Assembly (NCBI GenBank): GCA_019113745.1
Contig: DXGV01000050.1
Location: 1-56,940 of the forward strand
DNA from: Candidatus Blautia intestinavium
GTDB taxonomy: Bacteria > Bacillota > Clostridia > Lachnospirales > Lachnospiraceae
Reading direction: 5' to 3'
DNA: 56,940 nt
Shown: positions 26,200 to 34,025 of the stretch, piece by piece
Layout: the number at the start of each line of letters is the position of its first letter
Numbering within the stretch: the stretch's first letter is position 1
Program-made: the position numbers and the translations under genes
Notes under the pieces: model-generated
Database searches by the model: none
Told to the model about the DNA's origin: nothing
The model's input: the letters and a program-made list of their open reading frames with translations, nothing else

Positions 26200-28314
26200 T
26201 TATACTTCAAAAATCAGATCTCCGTAGGACGGCATCGGCCACATTTCCTTATCCACCAGCATTTCCAGCTTGTCTACCGGGCTGCGCAGCTCTTCCATTG
26301 CTTTTACAACGGTTTCTCTGCAGTATACGGCTCTTTCCCGTCCTTCCGGCACCTTAAGGATCTTTTCTGTCACCTGGGAAAGTTTGTTCATATTTTCGTC
26401 TGTTTCCTTAAGAAGAGCGGAACACTGGTTCAAAAGATCCAGTTGTACGCTGACGTCGATATTTCCCACCGCCCGGACAGTGTTGATAGAATCCGCCAGC
26501 ACAGTAGTATACTTGATCACCGCCGGAATGATCTGTTTTGTAGCGATGTCGATCATGGTCTTTGCCTCAATATTTACGGCTTTCGCATAAATCTCATACT
26601 GGATTTCCGCTCTGGACTCCAGTTCCGCCCTGGTAAATACGTGAAAGCTCTCAAAAAGCTCTACGGCTTTCTCTGTGGTAAGGGCCGGAATAGCGTCCAC
26701 CATTGCCGGAAGATTTGGAAGTCCTCTTCTCTTCGCTTCCTCCTCCCATTCCGGAGCGTAGCCGTTTCCGTTGAATACGATCCGCTGATGTTCCGTCGCA
26801 TATTCCTTGATCAGATCATGAACTGCCATGTCGAAATCCGGCGCCGCCTCCAGACGGTCGCAGGCTTCCTTAAACGCCTGGGCCACGATGGTATTTAAGA
26901 CCACATTGCAGGAAGAAATGGAGTCTCTCGCTCCTACCATACGGAACTCAAATTTATTTCCTGTAAAGGCAAAGGGAGAGGTTCTGTTTCTGTCTGTGGC
27001 GTCCTTCATAAAATCAGGAAGGGTTTTTACTCCTGTCTCCAGCTTGCTGCCCTTTTTGCTGTGGGTAGCTGTTCCAGTGCTGATAAGCTGCTCCAGCACG
27101 TCTTCCAACTGCTCTCCAAGGAACACGGAAATAATCGCCGGCGGAGCCTCGTTTCCTCCCAGACGGTGGTCGTTTCCCACATCTGCCGCTGATTCTCTTA
27201 AAAGATCGGCATGAATATCCACAGCCTTCAGAATACATGTAAGGACCAGAAGGAACTGGATGTTTTCGTGAGGCGTTTTTCCCGGATCCAGAAGATTGAT
27301 CCCGTCGTCTGTGGTCAGTGACCAGTTGTTATGCTTGCCTGATCCGTTCAGACCTGCAAATGGCTTCTCATGAAGCAAACATCTCATTCCATGGCGGCTT
27401 GCCACTTTTTTCAGGATACGCATCATGATCTGATTGTGATCCGCGGCAATATTAACAGGAGCGTAGATCGGCGCGAGCTCGTGCTGGGCAGGAGCCACCT
27501 CGTTGTGCTGTGTCTTTGCGGAAACGCCCAGCTTCCAGCACTCTTCATTGACTTCCTTCATATACGCGGAAACTCTCTGGCGTATAGTGCCGAGATAATG
27601 GTCGTCCATTTCCTGTCCTTTGGGCGGCATGGCGCCGAAAAGAGTACGTCCTGTATAGATCAGATCCTTCCTCTGCAGCCACTTTTCCTTATCGATCAGG
27701 AAGTATTCCTGTTCTGCTCCTACAGATGGAGTTACTCTCTTTGATGTCGTGTTTCCAAACAGGCGGATCAGACGAAGGGCCTGGGTATTGACAGCTTCCA
27801 TAGATCTCAGAAGCGGGGTTTTCTGGTCAAGCGCTTCTCCGGTATAGGAACAGAAAGCGGTAGGAATGCAGAGAGTGCCGCCTGCGGCATCGTGGCGCAC
27901 AAAAGCCGGCGAGGTGCAGTCCCATGTAGTATAGCCTCTTGCTTCAAAAGTAGCTCTTAGGCCTCCGGAAGGAAAGGAGGACGCGTCAGGCTCTCCTTTG
28001 ATCAGTTCTTTTCCGGAAAAACTCATCAAAACCTTTCCGTTGTCCATGGGAGCTGTAATAAAAGCGTCATGCTTTTCTGCGGTAACACCTGTCAACGGCT
28101 GAAACCAGTGGCTGTAGTGAGTGGCTCCCTTTTCGATCGCCCATTCTTTCATCTCATGAGCAACCACATCCGCGATCTCCATCGTAAGTTCTTTGCCTTC
28201 TTCGATGGTTTTTTTCAGCTCTTTGTAGACTTTCTTAGGAAGTCTCTCCTGCATGACAGAGTCGTTGAATACATCGCATCCAAAGATTTCCGTTACATTG
28301 ATATAGTCTGACAT
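26200..28314 (-). CDS. glnN: Glutamine synthetase, type III
   Basis: A 704-residue GSIII enzyme making glutamine from glutamate, ammonia and ATP. The length and landmarks differ from the ~450-residue GSI: N-terminal [27 protein letters not shown] (metal-binding glutamates), [14 protein letters not shown], and the [19 protein letters not shown] nucleotide/metal segment followed by [13 protein letters not shown]. It is a large ring-forming enzyme common in Bacteroidetes and gut Clostridia. AAAAGGAG precedes the ATG. Only 66 bases separate it from the upstream lipid kinase, and I could not find a convincing promoter there. MoxR and VWA genes follow at 16 bases. Confidence 0.97.
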   Translation of the reverse strand: MSDYINVTEIFGCDVFNDSVMQERLPKKVYKELKKTIEEGKELTMEIADVVAHEMKEWAIEKGATHYSHWFQPLTGVTAEKHDAFITAPMDNGKVLMSFSGKELIKGEPDASSFPSGGLRATFEARGYTTWDCTSPAFVRHDAAGGTLCIPTAFCSYTGEALDQKTPLLRSMEAVNTQALRLIRLFGNTTSKRVTPSVGAEQEYFLIDKEKWLQRKDLIYTGRTLFGAMPPKGQEMDDHYLGTIRQRVSAYMKEVNEECWKLGVSAKTQHNEVAPAQHELAPIYAPVNIAADHNQIMMRILKKVASRHGMRCLLHEKPFAGLNGSGKHNNWSLTTDDGINLLDPGKTPHENIQFLLVLTCILKAVDIHADLLRESAADVGNDHRLGGNEAPPAIISVFLGEQLEDVLEQLISTGTATHSKKGSKLETGVKTLPDFMKDATDRNRTSPFAFTGNKFEFRMVGARDSISSCNVVLNTIVAQAFKEACDRLEAAPDFDMAVHDLIKEYATEHQRIVFNGNGYAPEWEEEAKRRGLPNLPAMVDAIPALTTEKAVELFESFHVFTRAELESRAEIQYEIYAKAVNIEAKTMIDIATKQIIPAVIKYTTVLADSINTVRAVGNIDVSVQLDLLNQCSALLKETDENMNKLSQVTEKILKVPEGRERAVYCRETVVKAMEELRSPVDKLEMLVDKEMWPMPSYGDLIFEV

Positions 28315-28380
28315 CTGTGTTCTCCTTTTATCATTTTTTTGTTTTCTGCTGCTGATTTCTTCTGTTCTTTTTACTCCCGG

Positions 28381-29286
28381 CTATTTGCTGTTTTTCTTAC
28401 TTTTCAGATAGAGGTTCAGAGCCTTATGCATATTTTCAATCTCAACTGCGGTCTGGTTGCCTCCGAACTCTCCGTCCAGCGTCCAGGGTACTTTTTCTTC
28501 AGTTTCTATCACAATCTTTTTTGACTTAAATGAATGCACCAGATCTGTGTTGTCTTTTCCCATGACAAGCGCAGTCATGATCTCCTGAAGTTCCAGAGGA
28601 TTCTTTGGCATCGTGATAAGCGTCACTTCGAAAAATCCGTCGTTCATATCCACGTTTTTTCCCGTAAGGTTCTTAAAGCCCCCGATGGATCTGGAATTGG
28701 TGACCATTCCCATAATAAAATCGTCCTCCACTTCCATCTCTTCCGTAACGACCTTCATGTGATAAGACTTGATATTGAAAAGGCTCTTAACGCCTTCCAG
28801 AATATAAGCCACATGGCCAAGAACGTTTTTCAGGTCCTGGTCCGTCTCATAAGAAACATCGGTAAAAAGTCCGAAAGCCGCCACATAAGCAAAAGTCTGG
28901 CTGTTGAACCTTCCGATGTCACAGTGATACAGCTCCTCCTCCATGATCATAGACGCCGCTTCCACCATATTTTTCGGCACAAACAGGCTGGTGGCAAAAT
29001 CATTGGTGCTTCCCGCCGGAATATAGCCGATGGGAACAGTGCTTTTCTGCTCCATGATGCCGGTAACCACTTCGTCCAAAGTGCCGTCTCCTCCGCTGCA
29101 GACAATAAGATCTACGGAATGAGCATATTCTTTCGCCATTTCATATGCGTCTTTCGGTTTCTGCGTACAGTGGATCACCACTTCATAATCATGCTTATTA
29201 AAAATGTCTACAATCTCCAGCAGGTGCGTCTTGATCTTCCCTTTGCCTGCTTTGGGATTAAATACGAAGAGCATTCTTTTTCTCAC
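28381..29286 (-). CDS. Diacylglycerol/lipid kinase family protein
   Basis: A 301-residue member of the DagK/YegS lipid kinase family. It has the N-terminal FNPKAGKGK loop, the nucleotide-binding GGDGT (65-69), PAGSTNDFA and the C-terminal DGEFGG region. It would phosphorylate diacylglycerol or a similar lipid at the membrane; DagB of Bacillus is the closest functional model. The start is GTG at 29286 with AAAGGGG 8 bases upstream; ATG four codons later is too far from it. Followed by glnN after 66 bases. Confidence 0.92.
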   Translation of the reverse strand: MRKRMLFVFNPKAGKGKIKTHLLEIVDIFNKHDYEVVIHCTQKPKDAYEMAKEYAHSVDLIVCSGGDGTLDEVVTGIMEQKSTVPIGYIPAGSTNDFATSLFVPKNMVEAASMIMEEELYHCDIGRFNSQTFAYVAAFGLFTDVSYETDQDLKNVLGHVAYILEGVKSLFNIKSYHMKVVTEEMEVEDDFIMGMVTNSRSIGGFKNLTGKNVDMNDGFFEVTLITMPKNPLELQEIMTALVMGKDNTDLVHSFKSKKIVIETEEKVPWTLDGEFGGNQTAVEIENMHKALNLYLKSKKNSK

Positions 29287-29438
29287 AGCCTGATCCCCTT
29301 TCTGTCATTTCCTTATTTATGATACAACAAAATCAAAAAAATGCCTAGAGGTAAAATTTATCCGCGTTTCTCCTGTTCTGATCCGGTTTTCTGTTTTCCG
29401 CAGAGGATACCGGACGCGGGTAAAATGCCGATACATTC

Positions 29439-29906
29439 TCAGCCCTTTGTGTGATCGCGGAAATATCCCTCCAGGACGTGGAGACTCTCTTCACGGAGCA
29501 CTCCTCCCGTCACCTGCGGTCCGAACGGAGAGCGGGAAAATATCATTTCCGCGCAGTCATTTCCTTCCTCCCCCAGGATCCGGCACAGATCCCTGTCGCT
29601 CGCCCCGTATACAAGTCTTCCCAGCTTTGTCCATACCATAGCGCCGCAGCACATAAAACAGGGTTCGCAGCTTGAATACATAGTATAGTCCCTGAGATCC
29701 GTAATTCCTGTTTCCTGGCAGAACCGACGCAGCAGTCCGGCCTCCGCATGAAAAGTCGGATCTGTGGACGTATAAATCTGGTTTTCATTTGTATACACGA
29801 TCTCTCCATTCTTTACCAGAACAGCTCCAAAGGGTTCGTTTCCATGTTCCACCGCAAGCTCTGCCAGCTCCACTGCTTTTTTCATAAATATTTCATCCTG
29901 TGTCAT
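29439..29906 (-). CDS. Nucleoside/guanine deaminase-like protein (CDA fold)
   Basis: A 155-residue zinc deaminase with HAE (53-55) and PCxxC (82-86, CEPCFMC), the zinc ligands and catalytic glutamate of the cytidine deaminase superfamily. The overall sequence (EPFGAVLVKNGEIVYTNENQ, TDPTFHAEAGLLR) resembles guanine deaminase GuaD and other small nucleoside deaminases more than the tRNA adenosine deaminase TadA. ATG 29906 has AGGAGG 8 bases upstream. It is a single gene; the next gene upstream is on the opposite strand. Confidence 0.88.
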   Translation of the reverse strand: MTQDEIFMKKAVELAELAVEHGNEPFGAVLVKNGEIVYTNENQIYTSTDPTFHAEAGLLRRFCQETGITDLRDYTMYSSCEPCFMCCGAMVWTKLGRLVYGASDRDLCRILGEEGNDCAEMIFSRSPFGPQVTGGVLREESLHVLEGYFRDHTKG

Positions 29907-30055
29907 CGTCTCATCCTCCTGAATTTTTAGGCGTCTGTATGCCGCAGTACACCGCTCCCTGTACACTAACGCCGCCGGTCCTGGAAAGTCAAGTATTTCT
30001 CTTCAATTATTTAGATTTCTTTTAGAAAAAAGAAATAGCTTTTGCCGCCCTGAGA

Positions 30056-30064
30056 TGATATAAT
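30056..30064 (+). promoter_or_regulatory. Extended -10 promoter of the coiled-coil repeat gene
   Basis: TG-A-TATAAT (TATAAT at 30059-30064) is an extended -10 element 47 bases before the GTG start; the -35 region 17 bases upstream (TAGCTT) is poor. Confidence 0.55.
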
Positions 30065-30111
30065 GCTTTTACAGCAGTTCGCTTTAAAACAATCAAAAGG
30101 AGTGTGATACC

Positions 30112-30900
30112 GTGACACTGACAAAAGATGATTTAACAGCGATTAACCAGTTGATGCTGCAGGCTGTAGAGCCGCTCCAGAAGAATATGCAGAACATGCA
30201 GGGGAATATCTCTGAACTGCGGGACGACGTTTCCAACATGAAAGGCGACATCTCTGTATTACAGGAGAATGTTTCTGAACTGCGGGACGACGTTTCCGGC
30301 ATGAAGGGCGATATCTCCGTATTACAGGAGAATGTTTCCGAACTGCGGGACGACGTTTCCAACATGAAAGGCGACATCTCCGTATTACAGGAGAATGTTT
30401 CCGAACTACGGGAGGACGTTTCCAACATGAAGGGCGATATCTCCGTATTACAGGAGAATGTTTCTGAGCTTCGGGACGACGTCTCCGGCATGAAGGGCGA
30501 TATCTCCGTATTACAGGAGAATGTTTCTGAACTGCGGGAGGACGTTTCCGGCATGAAGGGCGATATCTCCGTATTACAGGAGAATGTTTCTGAACTGCGG
30601 GAGGACGTTTCCGTACTGCGCGGAGATGTTTCCGAGCTTCAGGGTGATGTTGCCAACATGAAGGGCGATATTTCCGATCTGCGCGGAACTGTTGTCGGGC
30701 TCCAGCTCCATCTGGAGAACGTTACAGACAGAAATATCGCAATCCTCGCGGAAAACCACGGATACCTGATCGATAAACTGAATCAGGCGATCCCGGCGGC
30801 AAACAAAAATCTGATCAACGAGGTAAAGGTAAACTATCTTGTTGAAGAAGTAGAGAAGCTGAAACAGGATATGGCTTTTCTGAAATGCAAAATCGCATAA
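30112..30900 (+). CDS. Coiled-coil protein built of 21-residue tandem repeats
   Basis: A 262-residue protein of unknown function. Residues 1-30 are a short leader without signal peptide; residues 45-170 are six tandem 21-residue units (GDISVLQENVSELR plus D/E-DVS-N/G-MK), three heptads each with hydrophobic a/d positions (I, L, V, L, V, M), so a long continuous coiled coil is expected; degenerate units flank them. The C-terminal ~70 residues (RNIAILAENHGYLIDKLNQAI onward) are unique and end in another short coiled coil. The start is GTG with AAAAGGAG 9 bases upstream. It has its own extended -10 promoter and a terminator. A scaffold or tether role is plausible only by architecture. Confidence 0.9.
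   Translation: MTLTKDDLTAINQLMLQAVEPLQKNMQNMQGNISELRDDVSNMKGDISVLQENVSELRDDVSGMKGDISVLQENVSELRDDVSNMKGDISVLQENVSELREDVSNMKGDISVLQENVSELRDDVSGMKGDISVLQENVSELREDVSGMKGDISVLQENVSELREDVSVLRGDVSELQGDVANMKGDISDLRGTVVGLQLHLENVTDRNIAILAENHGYLIDKLNQAIPAANKNLINEVKVNYLVEEVEKLKQDMAFLKCKIA
30244..30621 (+). repeat. Six in-frame 63-bp tandem repeats
   Basis: Six head-to-tail 63-bp units, nearly identical at DNA level (for example GTATTACAGGAGAATGTTTC recurs in every unit). Differences are mostly third-base or the N/G and D/E swaps. Because 63 is a multiple of three, gain or loss of units by slippage or recombination keeps the frame and only changes coil length. Confidence 0.95.
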
Positions 30901-30943
30901 AATTTTCTGGATTCATCAGCTGTAAATATACATAAGATAAAAT

Positions 30944-30983
30944 AAGCCGCACCGGATTTTTTCAGACCCGCTGCGGCTTTTCA
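30944..30983 (+). terminator. Terminator of the coiled-coil gene
   Basis: AAGCCGCA (30944-30951) pairs with TGCGGCTT (30972-30979), followed by TT and CATATAT; 43 bases past the stop. Confidence 0.75.
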
Positions 30984-30989
30984 TATATG

Positions 30990-31057
30990 CCTGGATAGAG
31001 TGAGGAAGCGTATCTCCTGATTCCTTCGCTGATTCTCTCACAGATTCAGCATCCAGG
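30990..31057. repeat. Nested inverted repeat between convergent units
   Basis: CCTGGAT (30990-30996) pairs with ATCCAGG (31051-31057). Inside, GTGAG-AGCG pairs with CGCT-CTCAC, and GATTC is repeated three times. No coding potential or T-run follows on either side. It lies between the coiled-coil gene terminator and the tRNA terminator. Confidence 0.5.
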
Positions 31058-31082
31058 GTACAAAGGGCAACATGCTTTTTGC

Positions 31083-31132
31083 AAAAGAAAAAGTCCGACA
31101 CACCCTCGCAATATCGGGCTTTCCGGACTTTT
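31083..31132 (-). terminator. Terminator of the tRNA operon
   Basis: AAAAGTCCG (31089-31097) pairs with CGGACTTTT (31124-31132); the minus strand then reads TTTTTCTTTTGC. It begins 6 bases after tRNA-Met. Confidence 0.85.
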
Positions 31133-31137
31133 ATAAG

Positions 31138-31211
31138 TAGCGAGAGGGGGAGTCGAACCCTCGACACTACGGGTATGAACCGTATGCTCTAGCCAACTGA
31201 GCTATCTCGCC
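31138..31211 (-). tRNA. tRNA-Met (CAT)
   Basis: A 74-base cloverleaf. Acceptor GGCGAGA pairs with TCTCGCT (a G1-U72 pair as in other Firmicutes elongator tRNA-Met), D-arm GCTC..GAGC, anticodon loop TTCATAC with CAT, T-loop TTCGACT. The T-stem has an A-C mismatch (GAGGG against CCCCC). CCA is not encoded. CAT could also belong to a tRNA-Ile2 whose C is modified to lysidine; the body resembles elongator Met. Confidence 0.93.
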
Positions 31212-31226
31212 ATATTTGGTTTTCTA

Positions 31227-31299
31227 TGGGGCCTATAGGGCTCGAACCTATGACCCTCTGCTTGTAAGGCAGATGCTCTCCCAGCTGAGCTAAGACCCC
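31227..31299 (-). tRNA. tRNA-Val (TAC)
   Basis: A 73-base cloverleaf. Acceptor GGGGTCT pairs with AGGCCCC, D-arm GCTC..GAGC, anticodon stem CTGCC/GCAG around loop TTACAAG (TAC), T-arm ATAGG-TTCGAGC-CCTAT. CCA is not encoded. First gene of a two-tRNA unit with tRNA-Met, 15 bases apart. Confidence 0.96.
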
Positions 31300-31364
31300 A
31301 TAATCTGCTGCCTGTCGTGCGATGCTCTCCGTTTTGAAGTGTCCCTCGCTCAACCTGCTTTGCC

Positions 31365-31393
31365 ATTATATAATTTAATTTTCTATTTGTCAA
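31365..31393 (-). promoter_or_regulatory. Consensus promoter of the tRNA operon
   Basis: Minus strand TTGACA (31393-31388), exactly 17 bases, TATAAT (31370-31365): a perfect sigma-A promoter, 66 bases before tRNA-Val, as expected for stable RNA. Confidence 0.9.
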
Positions 31394-31493
31394 CACTTTT
31401 TTTGAATTTTTTTACATTTAATTCAATTTCTTTTTTCAGCCTGGCCTCGCGCCCCGCTGCAGCCTCTCAATATACCGCGTATCCGGCATATTT

Positions 31494-31976
31494 CTAAAGG
31501 TTTCCAACAAGTTTATCCTTGATCACTGCCAGGATCTCCCTTGGAATATAAATGATAAGCCTCCAGGAACGATATCTTGAAGGAACCGGATATATTTTTC
31601 TGCAGCCGCATTTTTTTCCGATGGCGACGCCCCGGAATACATGGAAATTATTCGTAACTACTCCCACAGAAGCGCTTAAATCTCCTATTTTTTCCAGGCT
31701 GAAAGAAAGATTCTCTTTTGTATTGACCGATCTGTCTTCCAGAATCAGGCGGCTTCCCTCTATACCATTAGCCGTAAGATAGTCGTACATGGCTCTGGCT
31801 TCGCTGATCTTCTCCCCTTTTCCCTTTCCGCCGGAAAGGACAGCTTTTGTTCCAGGATTTGCTTTAAGATACTCCAAAGCCCTTCTGGTACGCTCCAGAA
31901 GGGCCAGAGTCAGCCGCGTGCCGTCTACATGGGCGCCCAGCACGATCAGATAGTCCAGATTTTCCGGTACTTTCAT
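31494..31976 (-). CDS. DUF218/YdcF-SanA family protein
   Basis: A 160-residue protein beginning LDYLIVLGAHVDGTRLTLALLERTRRALEYL, with VLSGGKGKGEKISEARAM, an EDRSVNTKENLSFS segment and VVTNNFHVFRG. These are the conserved blocks of the DUF218 (YdcF/SanA) family, whose members bind nucleotide-like ligands and are linked to cell-envelope functions. There is no N-terminal membrane helix, unlike many relatives, so it is cytoplasmic. The ATG overlaps the stop of the SEC-C gene by one base. Confidence 0.9.
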   Translation of the reverse strand: MKVPENLDYLIVLGAHVDGTRLTLALLERTRRALEYLKANPGTKAVLSGGKGKGEKISEARAMYDYLTANGIEGSRLILEDRSVNTKENLSFSLEKIGDLSASVGVVTNNFHVFRGVAIGKKCGCRKIYPVPSRYRSWRLIIYIPREILAVIKDKLVGNL

Positions 31977-32485
31977 TATCTTCCGCAGCAGAATTTATAT
32001 TTCTTTCCGCTTCCACAGGGACATGGATCATTGCGGCCGATCTTATGCGGCTTTACGATCGTACCTGATTTTTTCTGCTCCATATAGAGTTCTTTTCTTT
32101 TTTCTTCTGTAAAGATGTCGTTCCACTGGGGCAGATTGTACAGCCAGTCAGCTTTTGCGTCTACCATATTTTTGTACAGAAGCTCTTTGTCAAAAGCAAG
32201 GTTCACCTTTGTGTTCTCATCCATGGTTTCGATCGGATTAGGAACTTTCAGGCTGTCGTTGATGCCGTCCAGGAATCCGACCATCGTCATAACGTCCTGT
32301 CCGTATTTTTCTGCCAGTTCTTTTACAGTGCCGCTGACCACTTCATCAGGATTGGAGAGAAGCTGCTCATAAATGCCCTTCTCAATATTGAAATAATTCG
32401 CCCAGAATCTCTGGAGCTTATTGCGGTCCTCCTGCTGGTTGTAGGCCATTGCACGCCACTGCTCTAAGATTGTCTTATCGCTCAT
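31976..32485 (-). CDS. SEC-C zinc-binding motif protein
   Basis: A 169-residue protein with a C-terminal SEC-C motif: C155, C157, C166, C167 in the pattern CxC-x8-CC after GRNDP, the same zinc site as at the SecA C-terminus. The rest is helical and acidic with no recognised enzyme motif. SEC-C proteins are often linked to SecB-like or ribosome association; the role here is unknown. It overlaps the DUF218 gene by one base, so the two are coupled. Confidence 0.88.
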   Translation of the reverse strand: MSDKTILEQWRAMAYNQQEDRNKLQRFWANYFNIEKGIYEQLLSNPDEVVSGTVKELAEKYGQDVMTMVGFLDGINDSLKVPNPIETMDENTKVNLAFDKELLYKNMVDAKADWLYNLPQWNDIFTEEKRKELYMEQKKSGTIVKPHKIGRNDPCPCGSGKKYKFCCGR

Positions 32486-32711
32486 CTTATTTCATCCTCT
32501 TTTCAAAATTTCTCTTTTTCGTGTACAGTCTCTCCTGCCACCAAATTGATTTTATACGGTAAAAAGACGCTACTCCTCACCGCGCAGTCCGGCAGCTTTC
32601 TGCCGTCCAGGTGATTATATCATCTTTCCGTCAAAAAAACAAATATCTCATTGATTTTTTTCTTTGCCGCAGCAGAAATAAAATTTTTTGCTGTATTTTT
32701 GTATAAAATTA

Positions 32712-32850
32712 TCGTTCCGGGGCCATACTATGAATGTTCATTGGAACCCCCTCTGATGAACCAGTCAACAAAAGACAACTTCAGAAATACTTATATCCTC
32801 CCCTTAAGAGTCTCAGGACTGACGCTTTGCCGCAGTTCTGGGGCTTTTTT
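32712..32850 (+). ncRNA. Candidate small RNA ending in an orphan terminator
   Basis: Between two minus-strand genes there is a strong plus-strand terminator: CTCAGGACTG (32812-32821) pairs over 10 bp (with G-U pairs) with CAGTTCTGGG (32833-32842), followed by GC and TTTTTT. No plus-strand gene precedes it. TATAAAAT at 32702-32709 could be a -10, giving an RNA of about 140 bases. Local stems GUUCC/GGAAC and CUGA/UCAG are visible. The 5' end is a guess and no known RNA family is recognised. Confidence 0.4.
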
Positions 32851-32868
32851 CTGTCAGGAGGAATATTG

Positions 32869-33059
32869 TACAGTTCACACCTGACCGCCGCACATATGCG
32901 CACTCGTCGCGCTGACGCGCTCCAGTTCCGCACTACGTGCTAAGACTGCTTATGTGGGCGGCGGTTACGAGTTCCACTCGCACTCAGGAACAGGAATACG
33001 CCTCTTACATGCAGGCATGACGCTGCATATTCCTGTTCCTGAGCACGGTGTGAACTGTA
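32869..33059. repeat. Large nested palindromic element
   Basis: Three inverted repeats are arranged in 190 bases. Outer arms TACAGTTCACACC (32869-32881) and GGTGTGAACTGTA (33047-33059) match over 13 bp. Inside, ACCGCCG-CACATA (32884-32896) pairs with TATGTGGGCGGCGGT (32951-32965) with a 2-base bulge, and CTCAGGAACAGGAATA (32983-32998) pairs perfectly over 16 bp with 33028-33043, enclosing CATGC-AG-GCATG. No ORF or T-tract fits. It ends 14 bases before the stop of the HAD gene. Probably a non-autonomous repeat or a structured RNA. Confidence 0.65.
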
Positions 33060-33073
33060 ACGAAATATTTCCG

Positions 33074-33904
33074 TCATTTTACTCCCAGCTTTTCCAGATC
33101 AGCAGCCGCCTGTTTGAATTCCCGGAAACAGACGGTATGGATCCCCTGTTTTTCCGCACTGGCGCAGTTTTCTTCCATATCGTCTATAAACACACATTCT
33201 TCCGGTTTCAAACCATATTTCTCAAGAAGTACTCTGTAAATCTCAGGCTCCGGCTTCAGTTCCTTCACCTGACATGAAAATATGATTCCATCCATATATT
33301 TTAAGAATGTCAATTTATCTAAAGTCCCTTTCAGCATATAATCGCTGTAGTTGGAAAGAATATAAAGATGATATCCCTGATCCTTCAGATATCTGACCCA
33401 GGTTTCCGCATAAGGGTACGGGCGGATGGTCTTTGTGCTTCCTTTGATCACTTTTTTGATGTCCTCTCCGTACTCCGGAGCAAGCTGTATAAACTGCCGG
33501 ATATATTCTTCCTCATCATAAAGTCCTCTGTCCCTCTCCGGCCATACAGGGCTTAAAAAAGTTGCCCTGGCGATTTTTTCATATTTTTCTTCTGAAAATC
33601 CAAATTCCCTGAGGTATTTTTCCCATTCAAAGGCTACCAGAACCTTTCCCACGTCAAAAATCACATTTTTTATCACGTTCTCTCCCTCTCTTTCCCGTTT
33701 TTTCTTATTCAGAAGCCGGTAGATCATCCAGATGGCGTATCCCATCACCGCCGCAAACAGCGCGCCGAAAAAGGACGCCTGAAAAAGCCCCTGGGCGAAC
33801 TCGCCTGTACGGATTCCCGAGAGGGCAAACACCATCGGAAGGCAAAATACAGCCAGCAACAGAACAGCCGCCGCCAGAGCGGCAAAACGTTTCCACTTTT
33901 TCAT
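33074..33904 (-). CDS. HAD-superfamily hydrolase with an N-terminal membrane anchor
   Basis: A 276-residue protein. Two hydrophobic segments (about 7-29 and 40-64) and a basic linker precede a class IA HAD domain starting at about 78: KNVIFDVGKVL (D84, motif I), LSNYSD (motif II), KELKPEP (motif III lysine) and VFIDDMEEN (motif IV). The D-x-G form of motif I resembles YihX-type sugar phosphatases. Such enzymes normally lack membrane segments. A GTG at 33676 with GAGGGAGAG upstream would start a conventional soluble HAD protein, so internal initiation is possible. The substrate is unknown. Confidence 0.88.
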   Translation of the reverse strand: MKKWKRFAALAAAVLLLAVFCLPMVFALSGIRTGEFAQGLFQASFFGALFAAVMGYAIWMIYRLLNKKKREREGENVIKNVIFDVGKVLVAFEWEKYLREFGFSEEKYEKIARATFLSPVWPERDRGLYDEEEYIRQFIQLAPEYGEDIKKVIKGSTKTIRPYPYAETWVRYLKDQGYHLYILSNYSDYMLKGTLDKLTFLKYMDGIIFSCQVKELKPEPEIYRVLLEKYGLKPEECVFIDDMEENCASAEKQGIHTVCFREFKQAAADLEKLGVK

Positions 33905-33970
33905 AAGTACCTCTCTGCGTTATATCTTGTTCTGCCGGACTTTCGGTCAGAACAGGTTCTACAGCAAATA

Positions 33971-33992
33971 CGCCGGAGACTATTCTCCGGCG
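33971..33992 (-). terminator. Hairpin downstream of purA
   Basis: CGCCGGAG (33971-33978) and CTCCGGCG (33985-33992) form a strong 8-bp stem with a 6-base loop, 34 bases past purA. The minus-strand tail TATTTGC is a poor U-tract, so termination is uncertain. Confidence 0.45.
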
Positions 33993-34025
33993 CCCTGCAT
34001 ACGGGCGGTTTCTGCGCCGCCTCGA

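Noticed and set aside
30093-30554. Repetitive 153-codon minus-strand frame
   Set aside because: It is the complement of the 63-bp repeats; repeats whose length is a multiple of three keep several frames open by chance.
30244-30621. CRISPR-like array
   Set aside because: The 63-bp units are contiguous, without spacers, and encode a heptad coiled coil in frame.
31202-31396. 64-codon minus-strand frame
   Set aside because: It covers tRNA-Val and the tRNA promoter.
32752-32790. Hammerhead-ribozyme or fluoride-riboswitch-like CTGATGA..GAAA
   Set aside because: The CTGATGA and GAAA boxes are present, but stems I and III cannot be formed and the fluoride core GATGG..AACC is missing.
32712-32850. 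6S RNA
   Set aside because: An orphan terminator in an intergenic region raised this, but the ends do not pair into a long closing stem and the candidate is shorter than usual 6S RNAs.
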